64,000 bases of DNA from Phascolarctos cinereus (taxonomy: Eukaryota; Chordata; Mammalia; Diprotodontia; Phascolarctidae), in the NCBI RefSeq assembly GCF_002099425.1, contig NW_018343982.1, forward strand, positions 13,308,501 to 13,372,500, given 5' to 3'. Each line of letters begins with the position of its first letter. Positions within the stretch are counted from its first letter, which is position 1. Below the pieces are notes generated by a model that ran no database searches, had not been told where the DNA came from, and saw only the letters and a list, made by a program, of their open reading frames with translations. The position numbers and the translations under genes are program-made. This document shows positions 46,851-58,536 of this stretch, one piece after another.

Positions 46851-46961
46851 TGAAAGCTGGTTGACACACAATTTCAAAGGTATTTAGGGACTGGTTTAAA
46901 AAAAATTACTCATTGTGAACTTAATTCTTTTTAAATGAACACAAATATTTCAACATATATA

Positions 46962-47057
46962 CAGGGTGTCCCAAAATGCTTAGTGCAGTTTTTATTCTGA
47001 TAATATTAATTAAGCTTTAATAGCTTAAAACTGTACTAAGCATTTTGGGACAAACTG
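46962..47057. mobile_element. mariner-like MITE
   Basis: 96 bp. The left end CAGGGTGTCCCAAAATGC is matched by the complement of gcattttgggacaaactg at the right end. The inverted repeats extend inward through taatagcttaaaactg. It is flanked by TA on both sides (46960-46961 and 47058-47059), the Tc1/mariner target. It has no coding capacity. Confidence 0.85.
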
Positions 47058-47059
47058 TA

Positions 47060-47185
47060 TGACAATGATAGCTAATAATTGTTAATATTTAAGTACCACT
47101 TGCTATGTGCCAGGCACCATGTTATGCAATTTACAATTATTATCTCATTTCATCCTCACAACAATCCTGTGACTGAACTGCTATT
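47060..47185 (+). repeat. MIR fragment
   Basis: It reads ttaatatttaagtaccactt, then gtgccaggcaccatgttatg, then catcctcacaacaatcctgt. Confidence 0.75.
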
Positions 47186-48483
47186 ACATACAGGTTATTT
47201 TGAGGAAATATATGTATTTGAATTTTGACAAGTTAATAATAAAATTGCTCTGTGTCTCCTTCTACACTTGCTTTTGTTTTTTGCACATTTAAAAATGTTT
47301 CAATTTTTTTTTGGCATACCTATCACTATTAACTAACCTACCACTCTTTACCATTTCACACAATAATAGGAACTCTTCATTGCATCATATCTTAGGAACT
47401 GATCTTCAAGATGTCTCAAAGAGAAGATTCCAAAAGATTGGAAAATATCACAAAACAGCCCTTTTTACCAAATGGTTAGGTGACAGTTATAATAACTACC
47501 AATCCAAATGGGCTATCTTTTCACCTCTATAAAATGTATGTAAGAATGGTATAGGCATGCATTAAGGTAATCTTTTATGAACACAATGGAAGGTGATAGG
47601 CAGGCTCTCACAAACACATTAATGCAACAGATCCCACATCTTCAGTATCATGCTGTGCGTAGAATTCTATTTTATCCACTTCTTGCTGACTGAATGTTTC
47701 TTGATTTCAGGAATATATTTTCCTCAGCAGAGAAAAAGGAAGCTTTGAAAGTCGTCCTCCAATATGGTTTTTTCCATTCTCAAGTTTAAATCATATAACA
47801 TATGGTGACAGATGAAGCTGTAGAAGTTGTTTTGTTTATAATGCACTGAGTTTTGACATCACACTGGTCATAAATAGCTGGGAGAAACTTCATTTTTTTG
47901 CCAGGGTCATGGAGCATGTCCTTTTCAGAGTCCAAATAGAAGAGGGATTTCCTAATTATGGGATTATTTTCCTGATAGTCTTATTCAGAAATGAGATTGT
48001 GCTGATTGTATTGAGCCCCTCTATGGCTTCCTATCATGAACAATCTAAATCTAAGTTTTAAAAATATACCATTATGGAAAATACTACATCTTACTTGGAA
48101 CACAACTTGTAGCTATTGCCCTACACTTACGTATCCCTATATTGTTGAAAAACTAGAAAAAAAATAATGTAACTATCTGCCTTTATTTTGCCATTAGACT
48201 TCCACCATTGCTATTTATCAACTCCATTCCACCATTGGGCTTTGGGACTAAGGTTACAATTCTAATTTCCAAGCTGCATTCCTCCTCTAAACATTATAGG
48301 GGACTTCATTTTGACAAAATCCTAAGGACTTTGTGGGAGCAAGGCCTCTCATGGGTTCCCTCAGTTCTCAAGATCGTTTGGGTTCTGCATTACAAATGAA
48401 TAAGTAGGGCCAAGACAAGAACAAAAAGGCTAGGTGGAGCCTCTCTGTGAGTCTATAGCCCTAGACCTTGAAAGCTTCATTCC
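47186..48483. other. Single-copy intergenic DNA
   Basis: About 1.3 kb with no recognised repeat. Frames at 47311-47532 and 48208-48399 are short and unsupported. Confidence 0.42.
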
Positions 48484-49230
48484 TTTTTTTTTCTTTGATA
48501 CTCTTTAATTTTATTTTTTTCAGTCTTTATTTTTAATACTATTTTATTTTCCCCAGTTATATGTCAAGAAAATTTTTAGCATTCAAGATTTTAAGTTCTA
48601 AATTTTTCTCCCTCCCTCCTTCCCCTCCCTTTTCTGAAAAAGGTAGGCAGTTTGATATAGTTTATACATGTACTCTCATGTTAAAAATGTTTCCATATTA
48701 GTCACAATTGTGAAAGAAGTAACAGATCAAAAGGGGGAAAAAACCATGAGGAAAATAAAGTAAATAAAAAAATATGCTTCGATATGCATTCAGAGTCCAT
48801 CCATTCTTTATCTGGATGTGGGTAGCATTTTCCTTCAGTCCTTTGTACTTCTCTTGGATCATTGTGTTGCTGAGAAGAGCTCAGTCATTCATAGGTGATC
48901 ATCACACAATGTTGCTGATACCGTTTAAGATGTTTTCCTGGTTCTGCTCATTTCATTTTGCATTAGTTTGTATATAAGTCTTTCCAGAATTTTCTGAAAT
49001 CAGCCTGTTCATCATTTCTTATTGCACAAATTCATATACCACAGCTCGTTCAGCCATTCCCCAATTGATGGGCACCCTTCAATTTCTAATATTTTGCATC
49101 CACAAAAGGGCTGCTACAAATATTTTTTGCATATGTAGGTCCTTTCCCCTTTTTTTATGATATCTTTGGGATACAGACCTAGTAGTGGTACTGCTGGATC
49201 AAAGGGTATGCATAGTTTGATTGCCTTTGA
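48484..49230 (-). mobile_element. L1 LINE 3' end, antisense
   Basis: Same layout as 38945-39721: the complement of ORF2 text (cattccccaattgatgggca, then gggatacagacctagtagtg) and a 3' UTR (complement of cagttatatgtcaagaaaat). 5'-truncated, no usable frame. The flanks ccttgaaagcttcattcc and cctttgaaccctttattc may be a decayed target-site duplication. Confidence 0.88.
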
Positions 49231-49514
49231 ACCCTTTATTCTAAATTCATGTCTTTCCCATGCAAATGTGGTAGGCTACAATTCTCTCATGCTTGGAGCC
49301 AACCGATATAAGACTACATATAGATATTAATGTTCATTATATTGTATAGCTCAAACAAAAATGAACATTACAAAAACCATGGGATATCGGGTGAACATGG
49401 GTTACATTTCCAGTTATTACAATGTCCCTTTGGTAGACGATTAAGGGAAGAAAAGGAGTCTATCAGAAGAATTTTAATTCAACTAATATATATTAATTGC
49501 CTACTATGTGTAGA
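49231..49514. other. Short single-copy stretch
   Basis: An L2-like end (attcaactaatatatattaa, then gcctactatgtgtagaatgg) precedes the SINE. The remainder is not recognised. Confidence 0.4.
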
Positions 49515-49762
49515 ATGGGGAAGCTAGGTGGTGCAGTGTGTAGAGTGCTGGACTCAGGATGGCCTGAGTTCAAGTCCGGCTTCAGACACTTACTAGCTGT
49601 GTGACTCTGGCCAAATCACTTAACCCTCTTTGCCTCAGTTTCCTTATCTGTAAAATGAGATGGAAAAGGAAATGGCAAACCAATTCCCTATCTTTGCCAA
49701 GAAAACCCCAAATGGGGTCACGCAGAGTTGGACATGACTGAAAGGACTGAACAGCAAGTATG
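49515..49762 (+). mobile_element. SINE with RTE-like 3' tail
   Basis: Head ggggaagctaggtggtgcag, body agctgtgtgactctggccaa, tail gtcacgcagagttggacatg, then actgaaaggactgaacagca. A nearby repeat of tatgtgtagaat and gtatgtagaat at the two ends is a possible duplication. Confidence 0.9.
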
Positions 49763-49814
49763 TAGAATATTTTGTTAAGCTGGAAGAGGAATGGGGCAAA
49801 GATAAACAAGAGAG

Positions 49815-49940
49815 GCAGTATGGTAGAGTGGAAATCACATTGGTTATAGGATCAGATGATTTGGATTCAAATCTTGGCTCTGCCTCTGTGGGCCTCAGTT
49901 TCCCTATCTGTAGAATGATGGAGTTCCAGAGTTAAGGGAG
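49815..49940 (+). repeat. MIR-type SINE
   Basis: Head ggcagtatggtagagtggaa, then cttggctctgcctctgtggg, then cagtttccctatctgtagaa. The middle is shortened. Confidence 0.72.
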
Positions 49941-52160
49941 ATTTCTGCTATGCATAGATCTGACTGTCACACCAAAAGGATCTTCCTCTGGATTTCTCCC
50001 TTGCCCTATGGTCCTGTTGACTTCTTGACTGTTAGAAGCATGTCCAAGCCTTCAGAACTTCTCCAGTGTTTCTCCTAGTCACTGCTGAGGCCTATATATC
50101 CTCCTGGCAAATTACATGGCCTCCTAACTCTTTAAAAGTCCATTTCAGGTTCCCTTGGAATCTGGAACTAGAAGAATAGTAAGACACAGAGCAAGGAAAG
50201 TCAAATATAATGTTGGGTGACGATCTACTACTTTTTCCAAAAGTCAAATAATTTGTAGTCTCAGCAAATTATGTCAGCCATATATGTAAATTTCATAAAT
50301 ACAGATTATACAAAATATAAAGTTGTCATGCATAGTAAATTTACATAGAGTAGACATTACCTCCACTTTATTATTTATGTAATATCCTCCAGCGTTCACT
50401 CTGCATCCCCCAAAAACCCACCCACCCAGCCCCAACCAAGGACAAGTATAATGCCAGATTACTTCCAACCACAACTGTAATGCAAATTGAATTTGAACAT
50501 AAGAAATCTACAAATTTCTGTTGTGACATTCAAGGAAGGAGCCACTTTTGAGAAATCACAGGTGAACAGGAATCCAGGAATAAAAATGGCTCCTCTTTGA
50601 AGTTACTTTGTCTGTGGATAATAGTGCTCAGAGCTTGGCTCAACTCTGCTGGATTTTACAGGGCCAAGTGGAACACCTTTATGAAAAGTTGTTAAGGCTC
50701 ACAGTCAAGATGGGTAGGGTATGTGTTGGAGGATAAAGTGGGGATCAATGTTCTCTCTCCACAGAATGTATTTTTTTTCTAGGTGATTTTCTCTCATATT
50801 TTCTCTTTGCCAACTTTTGCTTCTACTTTCCCTCTGTTTAATTACATCCTCCCAATCCCCCAGACACAATCTCTTGTACATCTAGCTGGAATCTCTTGTT
50901 CTCCCTTTTCCCATCTCCAGAAGTATCATGAATTTGGGAAGGTTACCTAATCTCCCTTAATTTAAATTTCTTCATCTTTAAAACAGGGATAACAATAATT
51001 CCCTCTTCATCTTCAAGCTCTGCTATAAGAATCAAATGGAAGCACTTTATAAATGCAAAGAGTTATACCAATGTAAGTCATTATTGGAAGTATAAAAGGC
51101 ATAACCATAATAATAACACATTTACATGGTGTGTTAAGGCATTAAAGCATCAATCAAATACATACATTATATAAATAAAACAGCATTCATTTAACAAATG
51201 TGATTGAGCATCTACTGTGGACAAGCATATAATATCATTTCCTACATAGAGTAGAAAATATGAACAATGGTTGATACAATGAAAAGAAAACAATATATGA
51301 GGCATCTTTCTTCCCCTAGTCATTACTAACCCCAGCAGAGAATTATTACTTTTTTTTTGGATTTTGGTAAAAGTATAAACAACTGTTTTCATATGTTCAA
51401 ACAGATGTTCTTTGGAAAGAAAGCCAGTTATTTGCATTGTGATATCCACATTTGATTCTCAAATCTAAGAATTCCATCTGTACAGGTTTCATTGAATTAT
51501 ATACCCAAAGAAAGCAAAAGTTAAGATCACCCATTGTTTCTAAACCTGAGACTTCAGGATTTCTGGTTCATAATCACACTAGCACCTGTGTTATTGAGCA
51601 ATCGATAATTGCTTTGCTAGAAGGGTTTACACAAATCTGCATAAATCTTTATTGCTCTTATGATTTAAAATGTATTTCCTCTCCTTCCTGAGATGGATGA
51701 CTTCCCTAAATTCTGCACCAGGCCTGCAAATAACCACTAGCCCAGGGCAAACTTATTGCAATAGGGGAAGAAAAGAAATTTATTTATTTTACTACCTATA
51801 TTTTTTTGAGGGCATGAACACAAATAATTTAGGTGTCTTGTCAAAGTTATTGAGCTTAATTTCAAGGCTGTTTTAAATTTTTCTAAAAAAAAGTTTTTTT
51901 CTAATAAAAAACAATGACAATTGTTTAGTTCTAAGACTTAAATTTTGAATTAAAAAAGAGAAAGATTTTAATTTATCTTTTGCTGCAAACACTTAGGCAC
52001 TGTGCACTTTGATTATCAAGAAATATAAATGAAACATGAGAAAATAAGCTTAATGACTAAGTTGCTAAATTGATCAGAAAGGGGAAGGACTTTGTGGCTA
52101 TTGTTTTTAAATGAATCTGAATTTTTTGCTTCTTTGAGAGGCAGAAGTAAAAAAAAAAAA
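49941..52160. other. Mostly single-copy intergenic DNA
   Basis: A MIR 3' part lies at about 50930-51090. Poly(T) lies at 51351-51358. No gene is supported; a 99-codon minus frame at 51150-51449 has no domain. Confidence 0.45.
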
Positions 52161-52164
52161 GAAT

Positions 52165-52400
52165 CCTAAACTTTCAAGTTTGGATGACAGGATGGTGGTA
52201 CTATTATTAAAAATAGGCAAGTAGAGAAGGTTTTGGAGAAAGATGATCAATTTTGATTTAGACATAGTGAGTTTGAGATGTTGGTGGAGGGTGAAGGAGG
52301 AGATAACTTAGGCATAATTTAGACTGTAGGTCTGGAATTTAGAGCTAAACAAAAAGGTTGGGACTACAGATGTGCCTTAAGTGTGTCAGGAAAAGCCCAT
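52165..52400 (+). repeat. L2 internal fragment
   Basis: It reads ttttggagaaagatgatcaa, then gacatagtgagtttgagatg, then aggtctggaatttagagcta, which parallels L2 internal text. Confidence 0.65.
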
Positions 52401-53285
52401 TTCAGACTCTGAGTGACCATGTTTGTATGTGAAGGGACCAGGAATGGTGGTGAGTATGTGTCATGGACAAATGAAGAGACCTGGAATTGGAAAATCAAGA
52501 AACTATAAATTCCCAGATTATTTTGGTACTTACTGGAAAATAAGTATTACAGAGCTTATAGTTTAGCCTTCAAAGATTACATTTGTGAAGAGCCCCTCAT
52601 GAAGAAGAGAAGTCAAAAGAAAAGATAGCCTAGGTGCATTAGTTAGCTTGGATGATTCTACTCCTTAGTACTCAGGGCTGAGAATTTCCTCTTAAGGGAA
52701 TGAAGGGGCTGCGGAGAAACCTAGATTCTAAGGGAGCAAAACAGAGAAGGTTTCTGCTTGTCCAGGGGCAATGGTTTTAGCTTAAGAAAGCTTAGCAGGT
52801 GGTAGAGTCAAGCAGCATTCAAAGAGACATGTCCAGCACAGCAGTGTCCTGCAGACTTGAAAACAATGGAAAGCAGGACCATCTGGCAGAGATTAGGAGA
52901 TCAGTTATCAGTAGGAGCCAAATAATGAAATCACTAGAAGATATGAGTAGCCCTGCAGCATCAGAAGGGTAAATTCTTCCTCTACCCCGTCCTCAGTCAC
53001 GTGTTCTTTAGGTATATGTTTCCCATATACATGGCTTCTATATGACAATTCCTTGAGCCAAAGGTGTTCCCTACACGTATACTTCTCTAAATGTGTTTCA
53101 AATGAGGATCTTCTCTTCCCACTGAGTCTGTATGTATTTGTGGGAAAATATATCCCAGGATTTGGGGAGAAATGTTTAGCTGCTGTGAAATATTTTGCTG
53201 CTACTTTTCCTTCTATGCTATTTCATTAAATGACTTTGCTTTGAACTAATGGTTTCCTTTTGGTGACTATTAAAGGGAAAACACA
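52401..53285. other. Single-copy intergenic DNA
   Basis: About 880 bp. Part of 52830-52960 may be L2-related. No gene is seen. Confidence 0.4.
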
Positions 53286-53436
53286 GGGGCAGTTAGGTGG
53301 CACAGTGGAGAGAGCACAGGCCCTGGAGTCAGGAGGACCTGAGTTCAAATCCAGCCTCAGACACGATAGTCACTAGCTGTGTGACTCTAAAGCAAGTCAC
53401 TTAACCCCAACTGCCTCACCAAAACAAAACAAAAAG
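53286..53436 (+). mobile_element. tRNA-derived SINE, A-rich tail
   Basis: Exact 11-bp duplication GGGAAAACACA (53275-53285 and 53437-53447). Head ggggcagttaggtggcacag, tail (AAAC)n. Confidence 0.93.
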
Positions 53437-53454
53437 GGGAAAACACATCAGTGG

Positions 53455-53730
53455 GGGCTCTTAAATTATAGTAATAGGGCATGGACCCATAGAGTGCCTT
53501 CAATCAAGGCTAGCCAACCACTGAAGGATCTGTCTTCTGAGGCATATGTGTAGGGGGTGTCCTCAGGTACTACATATGGATTTAGAACAGTCCATATGGA
53601 GGTGATAGTGGAAGCTGTGGGAATGCATGAGGCAGAAAATGTAGAAATAGAAAAGGACCAAGAACAGATCCCCATGGAACAACTATGTAGCACTGGGGCT
53701 TCCGCATTTGTAAGTGTCCTGCAAACAGGC
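53455..53730 (+). repeat. L2 internal fragment
   Basis: It reads tggaggtgatagtggaagct, then aaaaggaccaagaacagatc, then cccatggaacaactatgtag, equivalent to the L2 'gaggaccaaggactgagccctggggcac' region. The 79-codon open frame here is L2 debris. Confidence 0.65.
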
Positions 53731-55444
53731 TTCCCTCCCCCCCAAAAAAAGCTGACCATTTGGTATTCTCTGAGAGTCCACTCTTACTTTTACTAGTCAC
53801 CCAGAGAAGACAATGCAAAGACAATGCAAAAATTCATCATTTGATGAGTTGTCATAGTAGGAAAAATAGCAACATGACATTCCCACTAATACAAAAACCT
53901 CTCCCACAAATATGAATGCCATCAATGTGGATATAGGGTAGATATAGGGAACCTATGTGGTCAGAGCAAATGCATGGAGGATCACAAATAGGGAATCCTT
54001 GTAGCTATGCATGTATGGAAGAATAATACACCTCCAACACTATAGGACTGTTAGTATCTTCTGCTGATGTCATTAAGCTATTCTCTTGGGCTTGTTCCCT
54101 GCCCAATGCTATGTTGTGTCCTCCTCAACACACACACACTCTCTCCTGCTTTCTCTCTCTCTCACACACATACTCTTTTCTTTTCTCTCCTTTTCTTTTT
54201 TTCTTTGCTTTCCTCTCCTCTCCTTTCTTCTCTCCTCTCTCTCCTTTTGCTTATAACTCAAAGGATTAAGCTTAAGCTCTTTTAGTAAGAAAGGCAGGCT
54301 TTTACACACAAGTATAAGACTAGAGGAAAAACAACTTCAGCTCTGTGTAGCATTCTTTCCTTAAGAAGAGAAGCCTATAATTTCCCAAATAGCCCCAGAG
54401 TTTAATCTCTTTTGGAATAGGGACCATGAGACAGTTAATTAGAACCTGCAGATCTATCTTTTGAACTCATTTTCTCTTCCTAGCAGGATCAAAATCCCTG
54501 TCTCTAGTCTCTATCTGACCTAAAGTTAGAAAGTCTTCTTTACCACTAGCAATTTCCCTTATTATCAACATGCATTCTTCCTCAAACCTAATGGAGTTGG
54601 GGAAGGGGGTGGGGAGGAGAAAGGAAGGGAAGTCACTGAATTGTAAAAAATTATGGAGGGCTCTGTGGGCCTGACATCTTGCCTTCTGTCAGTCTCCTCC
54701 CTCTCTCATGCCTCACAAACCCAAGATCCTGCCAAGCAAAATGGATCAGGGGAGGCCTAAACCAAAAAGATTAGGTAGAGCCACAACAAAGTTTTTGTAC
54801 TCTACCTTCAACACTTTATTCTTAATTCCTATTTTTCACAATTCCTTTAGAGTGACTTTGAGCCACCTTAAATAGGAAAACCCACAGAAAACTGTTCCAC
54901 AGTCTAAATTGTTCAGAAACACCTAATTTTTTCTCCAAATTTTTATGTCTCCATTTTCAGAATTTTTTTTTGCTATTACTTTTTAGGTATTTAATATGAA
55001 ATTCATAAACCATTGGTGTGGGTGCAAATGTCACACTTTATTCCTGGAGAAAAAAGCAACAACCACACATTGTGTAGTCTGTGTGGTGGTGGGTGCCACT
55101 AAGAATTGGCCTTCCAGTTTAAAATAGAAAGATGCCAGAGTTGTCAAAAGGATGCTGAAGAAGAATGCATGAAATGGAGAATGAAAAGAAATGAAGAAAA
55201 ATTTTTCTGCTTTATCTTTCTTTCTACATTTCTAGTAGCATTTTGTCCTACCACAATCTCATAATACATCCTTGTGTGAGGTCTGGGATTCCCAAAGGGT
55301 TCCAGAATTTTATTCTGCCATGTTCCAACATAGAAACAAGCATACTTATAATTAACAACTACTATTTTGGGTAGGATCAATAAGGCAGGAATGTTAAACA
55401 GAAGCACACCTTTCAATACTCGCCTCCTTTAAAAAAGGCTAACA
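53731..55444. other. Single-copy intergenic DNA
   Basis: No gene is seen. A pyrimidine-rich low-complexity patch with (CA)n and (CT)n lies at 54128-54250. Confidence 0.45.
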
Positions 55445-55655
55445 AAAATAGATAGCATTTACATAGTGCTTTGCTTTGTAAATATCATCTCATTTTAAAG
55501 GTAATAATAATCCTTGGAGGTGGGTGCTACTATTATCAGACCCATTTTATAGATAAAGAAACTGAGGTAGACAGAGGTTACATGACTTGCCCAGCTAGTA
55601 AGTCTTTCTGACTTCAGGCCCAACACTTTATCTACTGCCATCTAATACTATACTT
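55445..55655 (+). repeat. MIR element
   Basis: It reads atagcatttacatagtgctt, then gtgctactattatcagaccc, then agataaagaaactgaggtag, then ttctgacttcaggcccaaca. Confidence 0.78.
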
Positions 55656-55719
55656 GCAAGTCCATGGAATATAGCACCAAAAAGAGAATACTTTTTTTTT
55701 TTAAATCTAGAGGAGTACT

Positions 55720-55885
55720 TAACTTTACGTAACAGTAGTGGTAGGAATCTGAGTCCTCATGCAAGAATTAGTTCTGTCTCTTGCTGCCTGTAAGACCTTG
55801 GATAATTCACTAAACTTCCTGCCCTCTGTTTCCTTCTCTGTAAAATAAGGAAATGACCTCTAAGGCTAATTTCTGCTCTAAATCT
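55720..55885 (+). repeat. MIR-type SINE
   Basis: It reads aacagtagtggtaggaatct, then ctgcctgtaagaccttggat, then ctctgtaaaataaggaaatg. Confidence 0.65.
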
Positions 55886-55944
55886 ATACTGTATCCTATA
55901 GTTTTAGCTTTTGTTTTATTAACAGCCATTTCTGGATAACTAAA

Positions 55945-56112
55945 TTATAAATATATATATATATGTGTGTGTGTGTGCGTGCACACACACACATATATAT
56001 ATATATAATATGTATACAGTTGTATATATTGCACGTGAACATACATCTTTATATAATTATGTAGATATAGAATATGAATATATATCCTACATATATATGT
56101 ATATATATATAC
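55945..56112. repeat. TA/TG/CA microsatellite cluster
   Basis: (TA)n, (TG)n, (CA)n, then (TA)n again form a partly self-complementary block, followed by TATATAYG units. Confidence 0.9.
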
Positions 56113-56964
56113 GCCCACAAGCAAACTCAAGTTGCTTAAATAGGAACTGTAGTGAAAGTTAGTTTGGAAGAGGTTAAAATTGAGAATTGATTGTACTCTA
56201 CTAGCCCTCAGTTAAATGTTAATATGCTTGTGATGCCCACTATAAATTAGAATTTATGTTTACTTTTTCCTCTTTACTTTAAGACAGATAAAGCCTTATT
56301 AGTTCAGGTTTTTATTTGTTCATTTGTTTGTTTTGTGGTAGTAGTGGGATTTTCTGTTGTTTTTTGAAAAGCATGCCTTTTGTCATTTTGACAGCTGGAG
56401 ATGAAGCCAAACATTTAAGATAGACTTTTTTTTTTCCTTTCTGGCAACAAAGGCAGAGAAACGTTTTTTTAATTAAGGGGGGGAAAAGCCCATCTGTGCC
56501 AAACGTACCTTTCATGTTTAAGCTGTAATTAGCTAACCAGTTTGGTCCCTGATATATACTGCACGGACATTTAAGTGTGAATATCACTGAAGCTTGATTA
56601 CAAAAGGCAATTATTAATTTTAAAGCACACACACACTCACACAAAAGGTATGGCCTGATTACAAAGGAATGATTAAGGCAGGGTATGTCAGACCCCGTGA
56701 ATTAATAGCAGACTTTGCCATATTCAAAGTATACAATTTAGTCTTTGCCAAAGGTTACATTTAGAATTTCTGACCTTTTGCCCTTCAGTTATTCCAAGGT
56801 GTTCCTGGATGTTTTTGCCCTAGAAACTTATATACAAGGCACCACATAACCTTTTGTGTGAGAAAGGACCTCAGAGGTCAAGTCCAAGCCCATGGTCGTG
56901 TTGGAGGGTGACCAAAGGCCTAACTGAAATGTAAACAAAAAGTCTTTTCCCCACCCCCCACCTT
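56113..56964. other. Repeat-free upstream region of CCDC172
   Basis: About 850 bp with balanced base composition and no recognised repeat apart from a short CA run near 56625. It contains homeodomain-type cores (gctgtaattagctaacc at 56521-56537). It lies 1.1-2 kb before the CCDC172 start, so conserved regulatory DNA is plausible. That is inference. Confidence 0.42.
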
Positions 56965-57100
56965 CCCAGTAAGATTTTAAGTTCCGTGAAAGCAGGCCTT
57001 GTTTTTAATGTTACCTTCATATTCCAGAACCTTCCTAGCCCCTGTGTCTTACAAATACTATACATTTGGTAAATATTTGTCGGGTCGAATCAGAATGAAA
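56965..57100 (+). repeat. L2 3' end
   Basis: It reads aagttccgtgaaagcaggcc, then ttccagaaccttcctagccc, then ttggtaaatatttgtcgggt. Confidence 0.6.
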
Positions 57101-57560
57101 ATGAGTTCAAATAAACCCTACACGGGTGACACAGGGACCTGTGTTTTCTGTGAGCCCTTCCAGGAGGACCCGGAATTCCCCTGCAGTGCGGCCCGTCCCT
57201 GCAAGGACCTGGCTTGGGCAGAATCCTTGAGGCGGAGCCTCCTACACGGGGTAGGGTGGGGGTGGGGGGGGCAGGGCGCTCGCGCATGCTGACGAGGAAA
57301 TGGAGAGTTGTGTTTTATAACCAGCAGGTGCTCCCAGAGCCTTCAAGAACCCGCGGCTTAAAGGAGCAGAGAGACAGGGTGAAAAAAGGCTGGTGGGCGG
57401 AGATTCCCACCTCCTTAGCAGGGTGGGAGGCTTGCAAGCTCTGGGGCCATCGTCGGGACCCAGGCCCCGTGTGTTTCCTTCTTTCCATTTCTCTGACCTG
57501 AGGACCCAAACCTTCCCCAGGCTGGACCCCAAGACCACCGGCTCTTGCCATTTTTGAGGG
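57080..57560 (+). promoter_or_regulatory. CCDC172: CpG-enriched probable CCDC172 promoter
   Basis: This is the only clearly GC-rich block of the window, with roughly 20 CpGs in about 480 bp against near absence elsewhere. It contains an NRF1-like core GCGCATGC (about 57280-57292), a GC box GGGCGG (57395-57400) and a G-run (57250-57271). It lies about 0.5-1 kb upstream of the CCDC172 ATG. Its role, the transcription start and any untranslated exon are inferred. Short frames on both strands here are composition effects. Confidence 0.55.
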
Positions 57561-57841
57561 GAAATACGTTCTGCTTAGGGAAGAGGGACAGGTTTGAAGG
57601 AATTCCTCCTAGGGAGCAAAGGCTTGGGACAAAGAAATAAAACTCTACAAAACTAAAAATTTCAAGGCTCCTTGGCCTAGCCACTGCTGAGGGGAAATGA
57701 GATGGGATTCAGGGACTCTTTCTAAACCTTTATGGGGTGGGGGAGGGGAGAGGCTCCAGCAAGGGCCTGCCACTAAGTCTTTGTGGGATATCTTTTGAGC
57801 ACCATCCTTATCTGTTCCCACAAGTGTCAAGTTTGATAAAT

Positions 57842-57935
57842 TTAGGGCTGTAAGGGAACTCAGAGGTCTTCCAGTCTAACTCCCCTCAAATTGTACAGAT
57901 GAAGAAACTGAGACCCAGAGTTGCGCTCCTGTCTA
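57842..57935 (+). repeat. MIR-like fragment before CCDC172
   Basis: It reads gctgtaagggaactcagagg, then ccagtctaactcccctcaaa, then acagatgaagaaactgagac. Confidence 0.6.
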
Positions 57936-58107
57936 GGGTGTGGGGATGGACCATAGGGGAAGGGAAGGAGAAGGGAGAAGATTGGGAAGCAGTCTCAAAC
58001 TCATAATTGACCTCTGTTGTGAAATCCAGGATCTTCAGTCTCAGAAAGCACTTAAGAGAGAGGAGAAAAAAAAAAAAGCAAAGGACCCATCAGAGATTGC
58101 ATCTAAA

Positions 58108-58186
58108 ATGAGCTTAGACTCTTTATTCCAGCACATCATATTTACTGAACATCAGGCAGAAGAGAGTCGTCGTTTCAGGCATGAAG
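58108..58186 (+). CDS. CCDC172: CCDC172, first coding exon
   Basis: CCDC172 (tektin-2-binding protein 1) is a small coiled-coil protein of testis and sperm flagellum; the rat protein is known to bind TEKT2. This exon encodes 26 residues plus one base, starting [20 protein letters not shown], which agrees almost residue for residue with the mammalian N-terminus as I remember it. The ATG at 58108 has A at -3. The frame stays open upstream to 57940, but family similarity begins exactly at this Met, so I chose it. The donor is GAAG|GTCAAG at 58187. The split codon joins exon 2 to give Val. Intron 1 (58187-58427) is only 241 bp. A CpG-enriched block lies upstream. Confidence 0.88.
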
Positions 58187-58427
58187 GTCAAGTACATTTC
58201 TGTCATTTTGCATATGACTTTGTATATTTTCTTTTATGTCCCCCCATAGTGTTTGATTTAAACTAGAATTAAAATTTTGGAGGGCCTCGTCAGGCTGATT
58301 CAGGAACCTCATTTACTCCAGAATTATTGAGGTGAGGGTATACTATCTAAAGATTTCTCACCCAATGCTACAGAAACATATGTTTTATAAAGGGTTGTTG
58401 CGTTTAAAGATTTACTCTGTATTCCAG

Positions 58428-58513
58428 TGCGAGTGGAAATAAGCAGGTGTCGTGAAAAAATTCATAAAGCAACAGAAGAATTGAAAGAAGAGAAAATGAA
58501 GTCAGAATCCAAG
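58428..58513 (+). CDS. CCDC172: CCDC172, second coding exon (gene continues past window)
   Basis: The acceptor follows a pyrimidine-rich run (tttactctgtattccag, ending 58427). The 86 bases complete the split Val codon and give 29 residues: [19 protein letters not shown] and then [10 protein letters not shown]. This matches the mammalian CCDC172 segment of the form VRSEI-RCR-KI-KATE-LNEEK-KLESK. The composition, rich in Lys and Glu with heptad spacing, fits the start of the coiled coil. The donor is AAG|GTAATT at 58514, phase 0. The full protein is about 255-260 residues, so most of it lies to the right. I found no convincing exon 3 between 58514 and 64000, so intron 2 exceeds 5.4 kb. Confidence 0.88.
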
Positions 58514-58536
58514 GTAATTTTCCAATGGTCATTTTT

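Noticed and set aside
53557-53796. 79-codon frame with acidic composition
   Set aside because: The DNA matches internal L2 sequence, so the frame is repeat debris.
1-57000. GFRA1 exons or promoter in the left part
   Set aside because: Human synteny suggests GFRA1 lies to the left, but no GC-rich promoter or GDNF-receptor coding text is visible on either strand.
57940-58107. Extension of CCDC172 upstream to the ATG at 57940
   Set aside because: The frame is open, but family similarity begins exactly at the Met at 58108, and the upstream part includes a poly-lysine A-run unlike the family.
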